Source: Streptomyces flavofungini
GTDB taxonomy: Bacteria; Actinomycetota; Actinomycetes; Streptomycetales; Streptomycetaceae
DNA: 64,000 nt
NCBI RefSeq assembly: GCF_014650815.1
Contig: NZ_BMVR01000016.1
Span: 1 to 64,000 of the forward strand
Direction of reading: 5' to 3'
Positions 46,001-53,024 of this stretch are shown in pieces (positions within the stretch are counted from its first letter, which is position 1; every line of letters starts with the position of its first letter). Position numbers and translations under genes: made by a program. A model generated the notes under the pieces. That model saw only the letters and a program-made list of their open reading frames with translations. It was not told the DNA's origin and did not search any database.

Positions 46001-48034
46001 ACCCGCGCTGTCCAGGTAGTCCCAGCGCATCTGCCGGTACCGGCAGGCGTCCATGGCGTTCTGGTACAGCTCCCGCAGCGCCAGCTGAGGCTCGCCGCCG
46101 TACAGCTGCTCGCCCATGAGCAGCTCGCGGACCTCGGTCTGCGCCAGATGGAAGCGCAGCAGCGGCACCTCGTACGTGGACTGGCCGCCGCGCTGGCTCG
46201 CCCTGAGGTCGCGGTCGGTGACCCGGGTGGGCACGGCGGACAGCAGGCAGGCCTCCGACCCGGGCAGCGTGCTCGCGAGGTCGGCGACCTGCGCGGCCAA
46301 CTGGTCGGCCTGGTGCGCCACTTCGACGAGCGCGGCGTGCACCGCCTGGTGCGGGCAGGGCACGTCCAGGTGCAGCGAGGTGCCCTCGGGCTGCCAGCTC
46401 AGCAGGTCGGGGTGCGAGACGAGGCCGACGATCTCCTGCGGGAGCACCGGGTCGGACACGGCCAGATGCTCGGCCACGACCTCCGGGAAGGTCCGCACGT
46501 CCAGGGACAGCAGGCCCGCGAGGCGGAGGAGCGCCGCGAGGGGGCGCATCCGCAGCGCCTGGTAGCCGCCCGGCAGCAGGATCTTCGCGCGGTCGACGTC
46601 ACGCGGGGCGCCGGAGGCTCCGGCCGCGCCCGAGTCGTCGAGCGGCTCGTCCAGGCCGATGCCCGCGGCGGCGGCCCGCATCAGGCCGGACAGCTCCGCG
46701 ACCCGGTCGGGGGCGGGCGCGGCGCCGCCGAGGAGGGTGGTGGCGAGGGCGTCCGCGCACGGGGCGGGCACCGCCTCGTCGTCCGTCTCGAACCGGTCGG
46801 CCACCCACCGGTGCACCAGCCACATGGTGACCGCGACGGCGTCCTGGGGCCGTTCGCGGGCGTGGCACTCCGCGACCTTCCGGGCCACGCGTGCGTACTG
46901 GTCGCCGACCTGTTCGTAGTGTCTGCGGTGGGCGTCCGCGCCGGGCACGCGCTCCAGCGACTCGGGGCCGAACTCGGCCGCCTGGCTCAGCCGCTCCGCC
47001 CAGGCCGCCTCCCGCAGGAACGGCGCCGCGACCAGCGCGGTCACCTCCACCGCGGACAGCTTCGCCCCGTCCGGCAGGAGGGCCGGCAGGCGGTCGCAGA
47101 GCAGCCGTACCGGATAGGTGTCGTCGGCCCACGGGTCCTCGAACGGCAGGCGGCTCTGGGCGAGGTGCAGTGTGTGGGCGCAGCGCTCCACGAACGCGCT
47201 CAGACAGTCCTGGAAGCGCCGCACCGCGTCCTCGTCGCACGGCTCCACCCGCTCCCACAGGGGCGTGCTGCGCACCGCGTCCTGCCAGGCCTCCAGGAGC
47301 GGCCGCCCCTCGCAGATCTCGGCGGCCTTGGTCCGCGCCTCGAAATTGGTGCCGTAGTGGACGTGCGCGTTCTGCGTGTGCCCCTGCCGGTGGGCCACCG
47401 CCTTGGCCCGCGCGGCGGCCTTGGCGAACACGTCCTCGACGGAGCGGGCGGGCGCCAGCGGGCCGAGGGCCTCGGCGAGGCCGCGGGTGAAGAAGCTGCC
47501 CTCGCCGGTGTAGCCGCTGCGTTCGCCCGCCTCGCAGCCCATGAGGACGGCGAAGCCCCCGCCGGGCGGGCCGTTGTCGACGCTGTTGCCGAACGGCGCG
47601 CCGTCGCCGGGCAGTTCGGTGCGGCAGGCGTCGATGGCCCACAGCACGGTGTCCGCCCTGGACGCCTTCAGCCAGGGGCTGATGGCGGCGGGCAGCAGGG
47701 AGTCCAGGTACGGCTCCTGCCAGTCGCCGTCGGGCGGCGCCACCGCGTCGAACGGGACCAGGTAGTCGGTGTCGCCCACGCGGACGCCGTGCCCGCTGAA
47801 GTACAGCAGCAGCGTGCCGCCCTCGGGGACGGCCCGCGCGGTCTCGTGTATGCGTGCTCTGATCTGGCTGATCCCGGCGTTGTGCAGGACGGTGACGTCG
47901 TAACGCGCCGCCTGCAGCGCCGAGCTCATCAGCCGCAGGTCGGCATCGACGGCCTCGTCGAGGGGCTCCAGGAGCCCGTCCGCCGCGGGCACGTGCCCGA
48001 CTCCGATCAGCAGCGCCGTGCGCGCCGGTGCCAT
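43037..48034 (-). CDS. Giant caspase-HSP90-type ATPase protein (paralog B)
   Basis: A 1665-aa protein colinear with the 35602-40713 product. The caspase-like domain carries H82 (YFSGHG) and C137 (AIDACRT). A helical linker leads to an HSP90-type ATPase: E655 and N659 in LRELYQNAMDA, D705 in CRDNGVGM, NSRFGIGVFSYFMLADEM, GTRVRLYL, and R921 in LSVSRKELQSY. The C-terminal half consists of repeated helical modules (RLASLRPLGAQVPEL, RSLRRVAPYLPLL, WVTDRLRLYATLFAL). GGAGGGG precedes ATG 48034; an upstream in-frame ATG (48178) lacks support. First gene of a three-gene overlapping operon with a zinc-ribbon and a membrane protein, divergent from argG. Confidence 0.85.
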   Translation of the reverse strand: MAPARTALLIGVGHVPAADGLLEPLDEAVDADLRLMSSALQAARYDVTVLHNAGISQIRARIHETARAVPEGGTLLLYFSGHGVRVGDTDYLVPFDAVAPPDGDWQEPYLDSLLPAAISPWLKASRADTVLWAIDACRTELPGDGAPFGNSVDNGPPGGGFAVLMGCEAGERSGYTGEGSFFTRGLAEALGPLAPARSVEDVFAKAAARAKAVAHRQGHTQNAHVHYGTNFEARTKAAEICEGRPLLEAWQDAVRSTPLWERVEPCDEDAVRRFQDCLSAFVERCAHTLHLAQSRLPFEDPWADDTYPVRLLCDRLPALLPDGAKLSAVEVTALVAAPFLREAAWAERLSQAAEFGPESLERVPGADAHRRHYEQVGDQYARVARKVAECHARERPQDAVAVTMWLVHRWVADRFETDDEAVPAPCADALATTLLGGAAPAPDRVAELSGLMRAAAAGIGLDEPLDDSGAAGASGAPRDVDRAKILLPGGYQALRMRPLAALLRLAGLLSLDVRTFPEVVAEHLAVSDPVLPQEIVGLVSHPDLLSWQPEGTSLHLDVPCPHQAVHAALVEVAHQADQLAAQVADLASTLPGSEACLLSAVPTRVTDRDLRASQRGGQSTYEVPLLRFHLAQTEVRELLMGEQLYGGEPQLALRELYQNAMDACRYRQMRWDYLDSAGPQPAPWRGRISITMGEDARGRYVECRDNGVGMSAEQLKYTFTRAGSRFEQSKAFRREQSRWLRHDQKLRLFPNSRFGIGVFSYFMLADEMTIVTRQVSPDGIPAAHALSVEIPSSGSLFRIQRHEGAGDGLAEGGTRVRLYLRADGTADGLSCVGTLRPLVRVSEFELEVRDLAGAAHEWQPGVLQVGVAHDLLEPVAAVPGVLWWVGEQGGVLCDGIATDVLPYGYVLNLTGLHAGQLSVSRKELQSYDRAWAELNWREGAMPLAEWPGLSMEWLWELERRNLPVARVLWEEWRGKGVTALREGDGRHWLDSEGWFPPDQSVVTRSRYGPDAGNLAPWRAAALCLADNRHSASSPRSLAGHPVPEPGDAVLHGNNRSWWFVVEQASRQGVPVTDALRRKRRLRIAHPTEAPPPVQEGDLDRVPDVRDRNLAQVLTGAGQFTPVHGDSRVNRGRGSLVLASQKFTEPLADVAARYASWAPLHGESLPPVPPHHQHYVCTEEDVEMLFLQSTIGYEEKLVPVTEPAQVLQVQRNTGRTPAEILPVLSDFAWLGWTALDADVVGAWADLDSELRQVLAEFTSGDGDRTLRWGATVVMAARWETDLADAAERLARVAAATGLSYERRDTDGHGRIVPCADTGALASGLNNVGARLEHGIGYEALGKGAKSLPGSVDVTRAVAELRAAGIRLPDHVDMVTEWSTLPLRSRFALSGKEAVHGSEDDPADELTASGLFYTAERLHETLADMWALARQGADRFGLTVPPLPAELASYRPSSHDINALAEQPVVDLTDQPFAEDQLSAAVWKRLTPAALATYADRLEISPAAAYARLASLRPLGAQVPELTEADLAALPTTPSSARDRVALERAQWLSKTGTEFGPLDLVSIAGRLGEPVPRSLRRVAPYLPLLTDLPPLPPPPDTIPLWQDLAILSVGLDGRLPALTGKVTTRHIARAAEATGESEAWVTDRLRLYATLFALELDLDPDLDDAS

Positions 48035-48246
48035 GATGCCCCTCCCACCGGCCGTTCCGCGGGCCGGAGCACCATGATGGCACCGCGCGCACCCGCTCAG
48101 GCGAGCGTCGGCGGCAACGGCAGCGGCAGCCCCGGTAGCCCGTCGAGGCTCGTCGCCACGTGCTCCTTCTTCCTTCACGCAGTACGCGCCCAGCGACGCG
48201 TCGTCCTCGGTCGCGAACCGCTTCCCCGCGTCACCCTCAAGCTGGA

Positions 48247-48282
48247 TTGACGAAGCATGCAGAGCAATGCATACTCATGCAT
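48247..48282 (+). promoter_or_regulatory. argG promoter with overlapping ARG box
   Basis: TTGACG (48247-48252), 17-nt spacer, CATACT (48270-48275) make a good sigma-70-type promoter. ATGCATACTCATGCAT (48267-48282), with perfect 6-bp arms ATGCAT, overlaps the -10 and is the expected position for ArgR repression. The 300-nt divergent region 48035-48334 holds this plus presumed signals for the paralog B operon, which I cannot place. Confidence 0.7.
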
Positions 48283-48334
48283 GTCAGTGACTGCACTGCA
48301 CTGAGCGAGCAATTGCACTGTGAGGAGAAACCCC

Positions 48335-49528
48335 GTGACCGAGCGCGTCGTACTCGCCTACTCGGGCGGCCTGGACACCTCCGTCGCCATCGGCTGGATC
48401 GCCGAGGAGACGGGCGCCGAGGTCATCGCCGTTGCCGTGGACGTCGGCCAGGGCGGCGAGGACCTGGACGTCATCCGCAAGCGCGCGCTCGCCTGCGGTG
48501 CCGTGGAGGCGGAGGTCGCCGACGCCAAGGACGAGTTCGCCGAGGGCTACTGCCTCCCGGCGATCAAGGCCAACGCCCTGTACATGGACCGGTATCCGCT
48601 GGTCTCGGCGCTGTCCCGGCCCACCATCGTCAAGCACCTCGTCGCCGCCGCGAACAAGCACGGCGCCGGCATCGTGGCCCACGGCTGCACCGGCAAGGGC
48701 AACGACCAGGTGCGGTTCGAGGCGGGCATCCAGGCCCTCGGCCCCGACCTGAAGTGCATCGCCCCCGTCCGGGACTACGCGATGACCCGGGACAAGGCCA
48801 TCGCCTTCTGCGAGGACAAGGGCCTGCCGATCGCGACCACCAAGAAGTCGCCGTACTCCATCGACCAGAACGTCTTCGGGCGGGCCGTCGAGACGGGCTT
48901 CCTGGAGGACATCTGGAACGCCCCGATCGAGGACGTGTACGAGTACACGTCCAACCCCGCGACCCCCCGCGAGGCCGACGAGGTCGTCATCACCTTCAAG
49001 GAGGGCGTGCCGGTCGCCATCGACGGCAGGCCGGTCACGGTCCTGCAGGCGATCCAGCAGCTCAACGAGCGGGCCGGCGCCCAGGGCATCGGCCGGATCG
49101 ACATGGTCGAGGACCGGCTCGTGGGCATCAAGTCCCGTGAGGTGTACGAGGCTCCGGGTGCCATCGCCCTGATCACCGCCCACCAGGAGCTGGAGAACGT
49201 CACGGTCGAGCGGGAGCTCGCCCGGTACAAGCGGCAGGTCGAGCAGCGCTGGGGCGAGCTTGTCTACGACGGCCTGTGGTTCTCCCCGCTCAAGCGGGCC
49301 CTGGACGGCTTCATCAACGAGGCCAACCAGCACGTCAGCGGCGACATCCGGCTGACCCTGCACGGCGGCCGCGCCGTCGTCACCGGCCGGAAGTCCGAGG
49401 AGTCCCTGTACGACTTCAACCTGGCGACGTACGACTCGGGCGACACGTTCGACCAGTCCAAGGCGCAGGGGTTCATCGACATCTTCGGGCTGTCGTCGAA
49501 GATCGCGGCCAAGCGGGACCTGGCCTGA
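48335..49528 (+). CDS. argG: Argininosuccinate synthase
   Basis: ATP-dependent condensation of citrulline and aspartate. The 397-aa product starts at GTG 48335 (TERVVLAYSGGLDTSV) with GAGGAG 7 nt upstream. The PP-loop motif AYSGGLDTS and the conserved GCTGKGNDQVRFE and GR..ETG.LEDIWN segments are intact. It is the first gene of argGH and is controlled by the ARG box at its promoter. It is separated from argCJBDR by the caspase-HSP90 island. Confidence 0.98.
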   Translation: MTERVVLAYSGGLDTSVAIGWIAEETGAEVIAVAVDVGQGGEDLDVIRKRALACGAVEAEVADAKDEFAEGYCLPAIKANALYMDRYPLVSALSRPTIVKHLVAAANKHGAGIVAHGCTGKGNDQVRFEAGIQALGPDLKCIAPVRDYAMTRDKAIAFCEDKGLPIATTKKSPYSIDQNVFGRAVETGFLEDIWNAPIEDVYEYTSNPATPREADEVVITFKEGVPVAIDGRPVTVLQAIQQLNERAGAQGIGRIDMVEDRLVGIKSREVYEAPGAIALITAHQELENVTVERELARYKRQVEQRWGELVYDGLWFSPLKRALDGFINEANQHVSGDIRLTLHGGRAVVTGRKSEESLYDFNLATYDSGDTFDQSKAQGFIDIFGLSSKIAAKRDLA

Positions 49529-49539
49529 GCAGCAACAGC

Positions 49540-49615
49540 CCCTCCGGCTTTTGAGGAGCGGGGTCCGGGGCGGAGCCCCGGTTCGGGAAGGGGCGGGGCA
49601 GGGGAGAAGAACCCC
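49540..49615. repeat. Streptomyces-type intergenic repeat, copy 1 (between argG and argH)
   Basis: CAGCCCCTCCGGCTTTTGAGG followed by CGGGGTCCGGGG, a CCGGGGC-GGA-GCCCCGG hairpin (49568-49584) and GGTTCGGGAAGGGGCGGGG. The same modules recur at 51121-51250. I recognise this as a common dispersed intergenic element of Streptomyces chromosomes. The hairpin could also attenuate read-through from argG to argH. Confidence 0.6.
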
Positions 49616-49647
49616 GCACCCCGCCCCCGGCACCTAGAGGAGCAACC

Positions 49648-51078
49648 GTGAGCAGCAACACCGGCGATGTCCGCCTCTGGGGCGGACGGTTCGCCGATGG
49701 CCCCGCAGAGGCGTTGGCGCAACTGTCGGCTTCCGTCCACTTCGACTGGCGACTCGCCCCCTACGACATCGCCGGTTCCCGCGCCCACGCGCGCGTGCTG
49801 CACCAGGCGGGCCTGCTCACCGCGGACGAGCTGACGCGCATGCTGGCCGGGCTCGACCAGCTCGAAGCGGACGTCGCCGACGGCTCGTTCGTGGGCACCG
49901 TCGCCGACGAGGACGTGCACACGGCCCTGGAGCGCGGCCTCCTGGAGCGCCTCGGCGCGGACCTCGGCGGCAAGCTGCGTGCCGGACGGTCCCGCAACGA
50001 CCAGGTGGCGACGCTCTTCAAGATGTACCTGCGCGACCACGCCCGCGTCATCGGCGGCCTCATCGCCGAGCTCCAGGAGGCCCTGATCGGTCTCGCGGAG
50101 GCACACCCGGACGTCGCCATGCCGGGCCGCACCCACCTCCAGCACGCCCAGCCGGTGCTCTTCGCCCACCATGTCCTCGCCCACGTCCAGTCGCTCTCGC
50201 GGGACGCCGAGCGGCTGCGGCAGTGGGACACGCGGACGGCCGTGTCGCCGTACGGCTCCGGGGCGCTGGCGGGTTCGTCGCTGGGCCTCGACCCGCAGGC
50301 CGTGGCCGCGGACCTCGGCTTCGAGCACGGCTCCGCCGCCAACTCCATCGACGGCACGGCGTCGCGGGACTTCGTGGCCGAGTTCGCCTTCATCACGGCG
50401 ATGATCGGTGTGAACCTCTCCCGGATCGCGGAGGAGGTCATCATCTGGAACACGAAGGAGTTCTCCTTCGTCACGCTCCACGACGCGTTCTCGACCGGCT
50501 CGTCGATCATGCCGCAGAAGAAGAACCCGGACATCGCGGAGCTGGCGCGCGGCAAGTCGGGCCGCCTCATCGGCAACCTGACGGGCCTGCTGGCGACCCT
50601 GAAGGCACTCCCGCTCGCGTACAACCGCGACCTCCAGGAGGACAAGGAGCCGGTCTTCGACTCCTGCGACCAGCTGGAGGTCCTGCTGCCCGCCTTCACC
50701 GGCATGATGGCGACGCTCACGGTCCACCGCGAGCGCATGGAGGAGCTGGCCCCGGCCGGTTTCTCCCTCGCCACGGACATCGCCGAATGGCTGGTCAAGC
50801 AGGGCGTACCGTTCCGGGTGGCGCACGAGGTCGCGGGCGAGTGCGTCAAGGAGTGCGAGGCGTCGGGCATCGAACTCGACGAACTGACCGACGAACAGTT
50901 CGCGAAGATCAGCCCGCACCTGACCCCCGAGGTCCGCACGGTCCTGAACGTCCAGGGCGCGCTGGCGTCCCGCGACGGCCGCGGCGGCACGGCACCGTCG
51001 GCGGTGGCGGCACAGCTGGCGGAGATCAAGGCGGACGTGGCGGCGCAGCATGAGTGGGCAACGGCCCGGAAGGGCTGA
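49648..51078 (+). CDS. argH: Argininosuccinate lyase
   Basis: Last step of arginine synthesis, splitting argininosuccinate to arginine and fumarate. The 476-aa product belongs to the fumarase/aspartase superfamily, with the signature GSSIMPQKKNPD (mobile loop with catalytic Ser), the early LWGGRFADGP, ERGLLERLG and GRSRNDQVAT motifs, and the TH.QHAQP segment. GTG 49648 follows GAGGAG. It is transcribed with argG across a 119-nt gap. Confidence 0.98.
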   Translation: MSSNTGDVRLWGGRFADGPAEALAQLSASVHFDWRLAPYDIAGSRAHARVLHQAGLLTADELTRMLAGLDQLEADVADGSFVGTVADEDVHTALERGLLERLGADLGGKLRAGRSRNDQVATLFKMYLRDHARVIGGLIAELQEALIGLAEAHPDVAMPGRTHLQHAQPVLFAHHVLAHVQSLSRDAERLRQWDTRTAVSPYGSGALAGSSLGLDPQAVAADLGFEHGSAANSIDGTASRDFVAEFAFITAMIGVNLSRIAEEVIIWNTKEFSFVTLHDAFSTGSSIMPQKKNPDIAELARGKSGRLIGNLTGLLATLKALPLAYNRDLQEDKEPVFDSCDQLEVLLPAFTGMMATLTVHRERMEELAPAGFSLATDIAEWLVKQGVPFRVAHEVAGECVKECEASGIELDELTDEQFAKISPHLTPEVRTVLNVQGALASRDGRGGTAPSAVAAQLAEIKADVAAQHEWATARKG

Positions 51079-51120
51079 TCCGTCCCGTCCTTCGGCGCCT
51101 TTCCGGCCCGCCCGGAACAC

Positions 51121-51250
51121 TTCAGCCCGTCGTGGGGGTCCTCCCTGCTCCTCAAGAGCTTGGGGGAGTTTGAGGACGAGGCGCCAAGCGCCGACAGCGG
51201 GGGTCCAGGGGGCGGCAGCCCCCGGTTTCGGAGAAGGGGCTGGCCTGGGG
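51121..51250. repeat. Streptomyces-type intergenic repeat, copy 2, with a nested insertion
   Basis: CAGCCCGTC, then about 35 nt with TGGGGG at both ends, then GTTTGAGGACGAGGC, GCGGGGGTCCAGGG, a GGGGGC/GCCCCC hairpin and CGGTTTCGGAGAAGGGGC. Apart from the 35-nt segment it follows copy 1 at 49540-49615. It fills most of the 271-nt gap 51079-51349 between argH and the aldo/keto reductase gene. Confidence 0.55.
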
Positions 51251-51349
51251 CGCACCGCGAGGACCCACCTCACCCGCACCACCCGCCGGGAGTTACGTTG
51301 AAGGGGTGCACGCGACCCGCGTGCGCCCCTTCGCAGCGTGGAGCCCCGC

Positions 51350-52318
51350 ATGTCCTTCGCCCGCCTCGCCACAGCGACCACCCCCACCGCCCACCTGGGC
51401 GTGGGCCTCGCCGCCGTCGGCAGGCCCGGCTACATCACGCTGGGCCGCGAGGAGGACCTGCCCGCACGTGGCGTGGAGGCCCTGCGCGAGCGAGCCTTCG
51501 AGCTCCTCGACGCCGCCTACGCACTCGGGGTGCGCTACCTCGACGTGGCCCGCTCCTACGGCCGCTCGGAGGAGTTCCTGGCCGACTGGCTGCGCGCCCG
51601 CCCCGACATCCGGGACGTGGTCGTGGGCAGCAAGTGGGGCTACACGTACACGGCCGACTGGCGCACCGACGCCGAGGCGCACGAGGTCAAGGACCACAGC
51701 GTCGCCGCGTACGACCGCCAGCGAGCCGAGACCGCCGACCTCCTCGGCGACCGCCTGGACCTCTACCAGATCCACTCGGTGACCCCGGAGAGCCCCGCCC
51801 TCACCGACAGGGAACTGCACGCCCGCCTCGCGGATCTGGCCGCGAGCGGCGTCACCGTCGGCCTCTCCGTGAGCGGCCCCGAGCAAGCGGCGGCGATCCG
51901 CGCCGCCGTCGAGGTCAGCGTGGGCGGCGAGCGGCTGTTCAAGACGGTCCAGGCGACGTACAACGCCCTGGAGACCTCGGCCGGACCGGCCCTCGCCGAG
52001 GCCCACGAAGCGGGCCTGACCGTCCTGGTCAAGGAGGGCATGGCCAACGGCCGCCTGGCCGGACCCCAGGCGCCCGCCGCGCTGCGCGCCGCCGCCGAGG
52101 CCACCGGCCTGGGCTGCGACGCGGTGGCCCTGGCCCTGGTCCTTCGTCAGCCCTGGGCGGGCGTCGTCCTCTCCGGCGCCGCCACCTCCGTACAGCTCGT
52201 GTCGAACCTGCACGCGACGGCCGTCGACCTGGACGCGGAACACCTGGAGCGCCTCGCGGACCTCGCGGAGGAGCCCACCGCGTACTGGCGCACGCGGGCC
52301 GCACTGCCCTGGCACTGA
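51350..52318 (+). CDS. Aldo/keto reductase
   Basis: A 322-aa oxidoreductase of the AKR superfamily, distinct from the one at 23448-24437. Catalytic residues are D65 and Y70 (RYLDVARSYGRSEE), K95 (VGSKWGY) and H142 (LYQIHSV). The sequence resembles the group that includes L-galactose/D-threo-aldose-type dehydrogenases. The C-terminal cofactor segment VVLSGAATSVQLVSNL matches the usual IPG/SGAxxxxQL pattern. ATG 51350 has GTGGAG upstream; an in-frame GTG at 51338 is less likely. Substrate unknown. Confidence 0.88.
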   Translation: MSFARLATATTPTAHLGVGLAAVGRPGYITLGREEDLPARGVEALRERAFELLDAAYALGVRYLDVARSYGRSEEFLADWLRARPDIRDVVVGSKWGYTYTADWRTDAEAHEVKDHSVAAYDRQRAETADLLGDRLDLYQIHSVTPESPALTDRELHARLADLAASGVTVGLSVSGPEQAAAIRAAVEVSVGGERLFKTVQATYNALETSAGPALAEAHEAGLTVLVKEGMANGRLAGPQAPAALRAAAEATGLGCDAVALALVLRQPWAGVVLSGAATSVQLVSNLHATAVDLDAEHLERLADLAEEPTAYWRTRAALPWH

Positions 52319-52322
52319 GCCG

Positions 52323-52350
52323 GACGGCCCAGCACTGACGGCCCAGCACT
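52323..52350. repeat. Two perfect tandem copies of a 14-bp unit
   Basis: GACGGCCCAGCACT occurs twice head to tail (52323-52336, 52337-52350), just after the aldo/keto reductase stop. The last coding bases (GGCACTGAGCC) resemble the unit end, so it may be a slippage product. No function suggested. Confidence 0.6.
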
Positions 52351-52435
52351 GAGGCGTACCCTCTCCGGCCCCCGCGCCCTTCTCCCGCTCCCCCTGCCCC
52401 CTCCCGCCCTCGTGGTGAGACCTCATTGATGCGCA

Positions 52436-52453
52436 TGAGACGAATTTGTCTCA
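52436..52453. promoter_or_regulatory. TetR operator upstream of the TetR/MFS pair
   Basis: TGAGAC-GAATTT-GTCTCA has perfect 6-bp arms and a nearly symmetrical AT-rich centre, 20 nt before the regulator's ATG. A further GTCTCA half-site lies directly on the start codon. TATGGT (52461-52466) is a plausible -10, giving a leaderless transcript. TetR proteins usually bind such dyads in their own promoter. Confidence 0.65.
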
Positions 52454-52472
52454 CGTGGTCTATGGTTGTCTC

Positions 52473-53024
52473 ATGTCAGTCGACCGTGACCAGGTGCTGC
52501 GCAGCGCCGCCGCCCAGCTCACCCGCAAGGGCTCCTCGACCCTGGACGAGGTCGCCAAGGCCTCCGGGATCAGCCGCGCCACCCTGCACCGGCACTTCGC
52601 CGGGCGCGACGCGCTCGTCCGCGCGCTGGAGGATCTGGGCCTCAAGGAGTGCGAGCTGGCGCTCGACGCCGCGCGGCTCGGCGAGGGCAGCGCGCAGGAC
52701 GCGCTGCGCCGCCTGATCAAGGAGATCGAGCCCGCCGCGGGCCTGCTGGCGTTCCTCGTCACGGAGAACCAGCTGTTCGAGGGCGACGACCGGCACGAGG
52801 GCTGGTCCCGGATCGACGACCGGATGGCGGAGCTGTTCCGGCGCGGCCAGGAGAGCGGCGAGTTCCGCATCGACCTGAGCACGGCCTGGCTCACCGACGC
52901 CCTCTACGGCCTCGTCGGCGCCGCCGCCTGGGCCGTGCTCGACGGCCGCGTGGCGGCCAAGGACTTCTCATACATGATCGCCGAACTGCTGATCGGCGGC
53001 GCACAACGGAGAGTGGAATCATGA
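52473..53024 (+). CDS. TetR-family regulator of the downstream efflux pump
   Basis: A 183-aa regulator. The N-terminal helix-turn-helix (about 8-55) reads VLRSAAAQLTRKG, LDEVAKASGISRATLHRHFAGRDAL. The ligand-binding C-terminal domain is helical (LLAFLVTENQLFEGDD, AWLTDALYGLVGAAAWAVL). ATG 52473 is chosen; an upstream ATG (52446) would sit on the operator. Its stop overlaps the start of the MFS gene (ATGA), so it is co-transcribed with the pump it most likely represses. Confidence 0.93.
   Translation: MSVDRDQVLRSAAAQLTRKGSSTLDEVAKASGISRATLHRHFAGRDALVRALEDLGLKECELALDAARLGEGSAQDALRRLIKEIEPAAGLLAFLVTENQLFEGDDRHEGWSRIDDRMAELFRRGQESGEFRIDLSTAWLTDALYGLVGAAAWAVLDGRVAAKDFSYMIAELLIGGAQRRVES

Noticed and set aside
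48035..48178. N-terminal extension of paralog B from ATG 48178
   Set aside because: The extra 48 residues are Ala/Arg-rich and absent in paralog A, and ATG 48034 has a GGAGGGG site and begins with the shared MAPxRTALLIGVG.
43160..48250. A 1696-codon open frame antisense to paralog B
   Set aside because: Same reasoning; no domain or ribosome binding site, and it mirrors the codon bias of the true gene.
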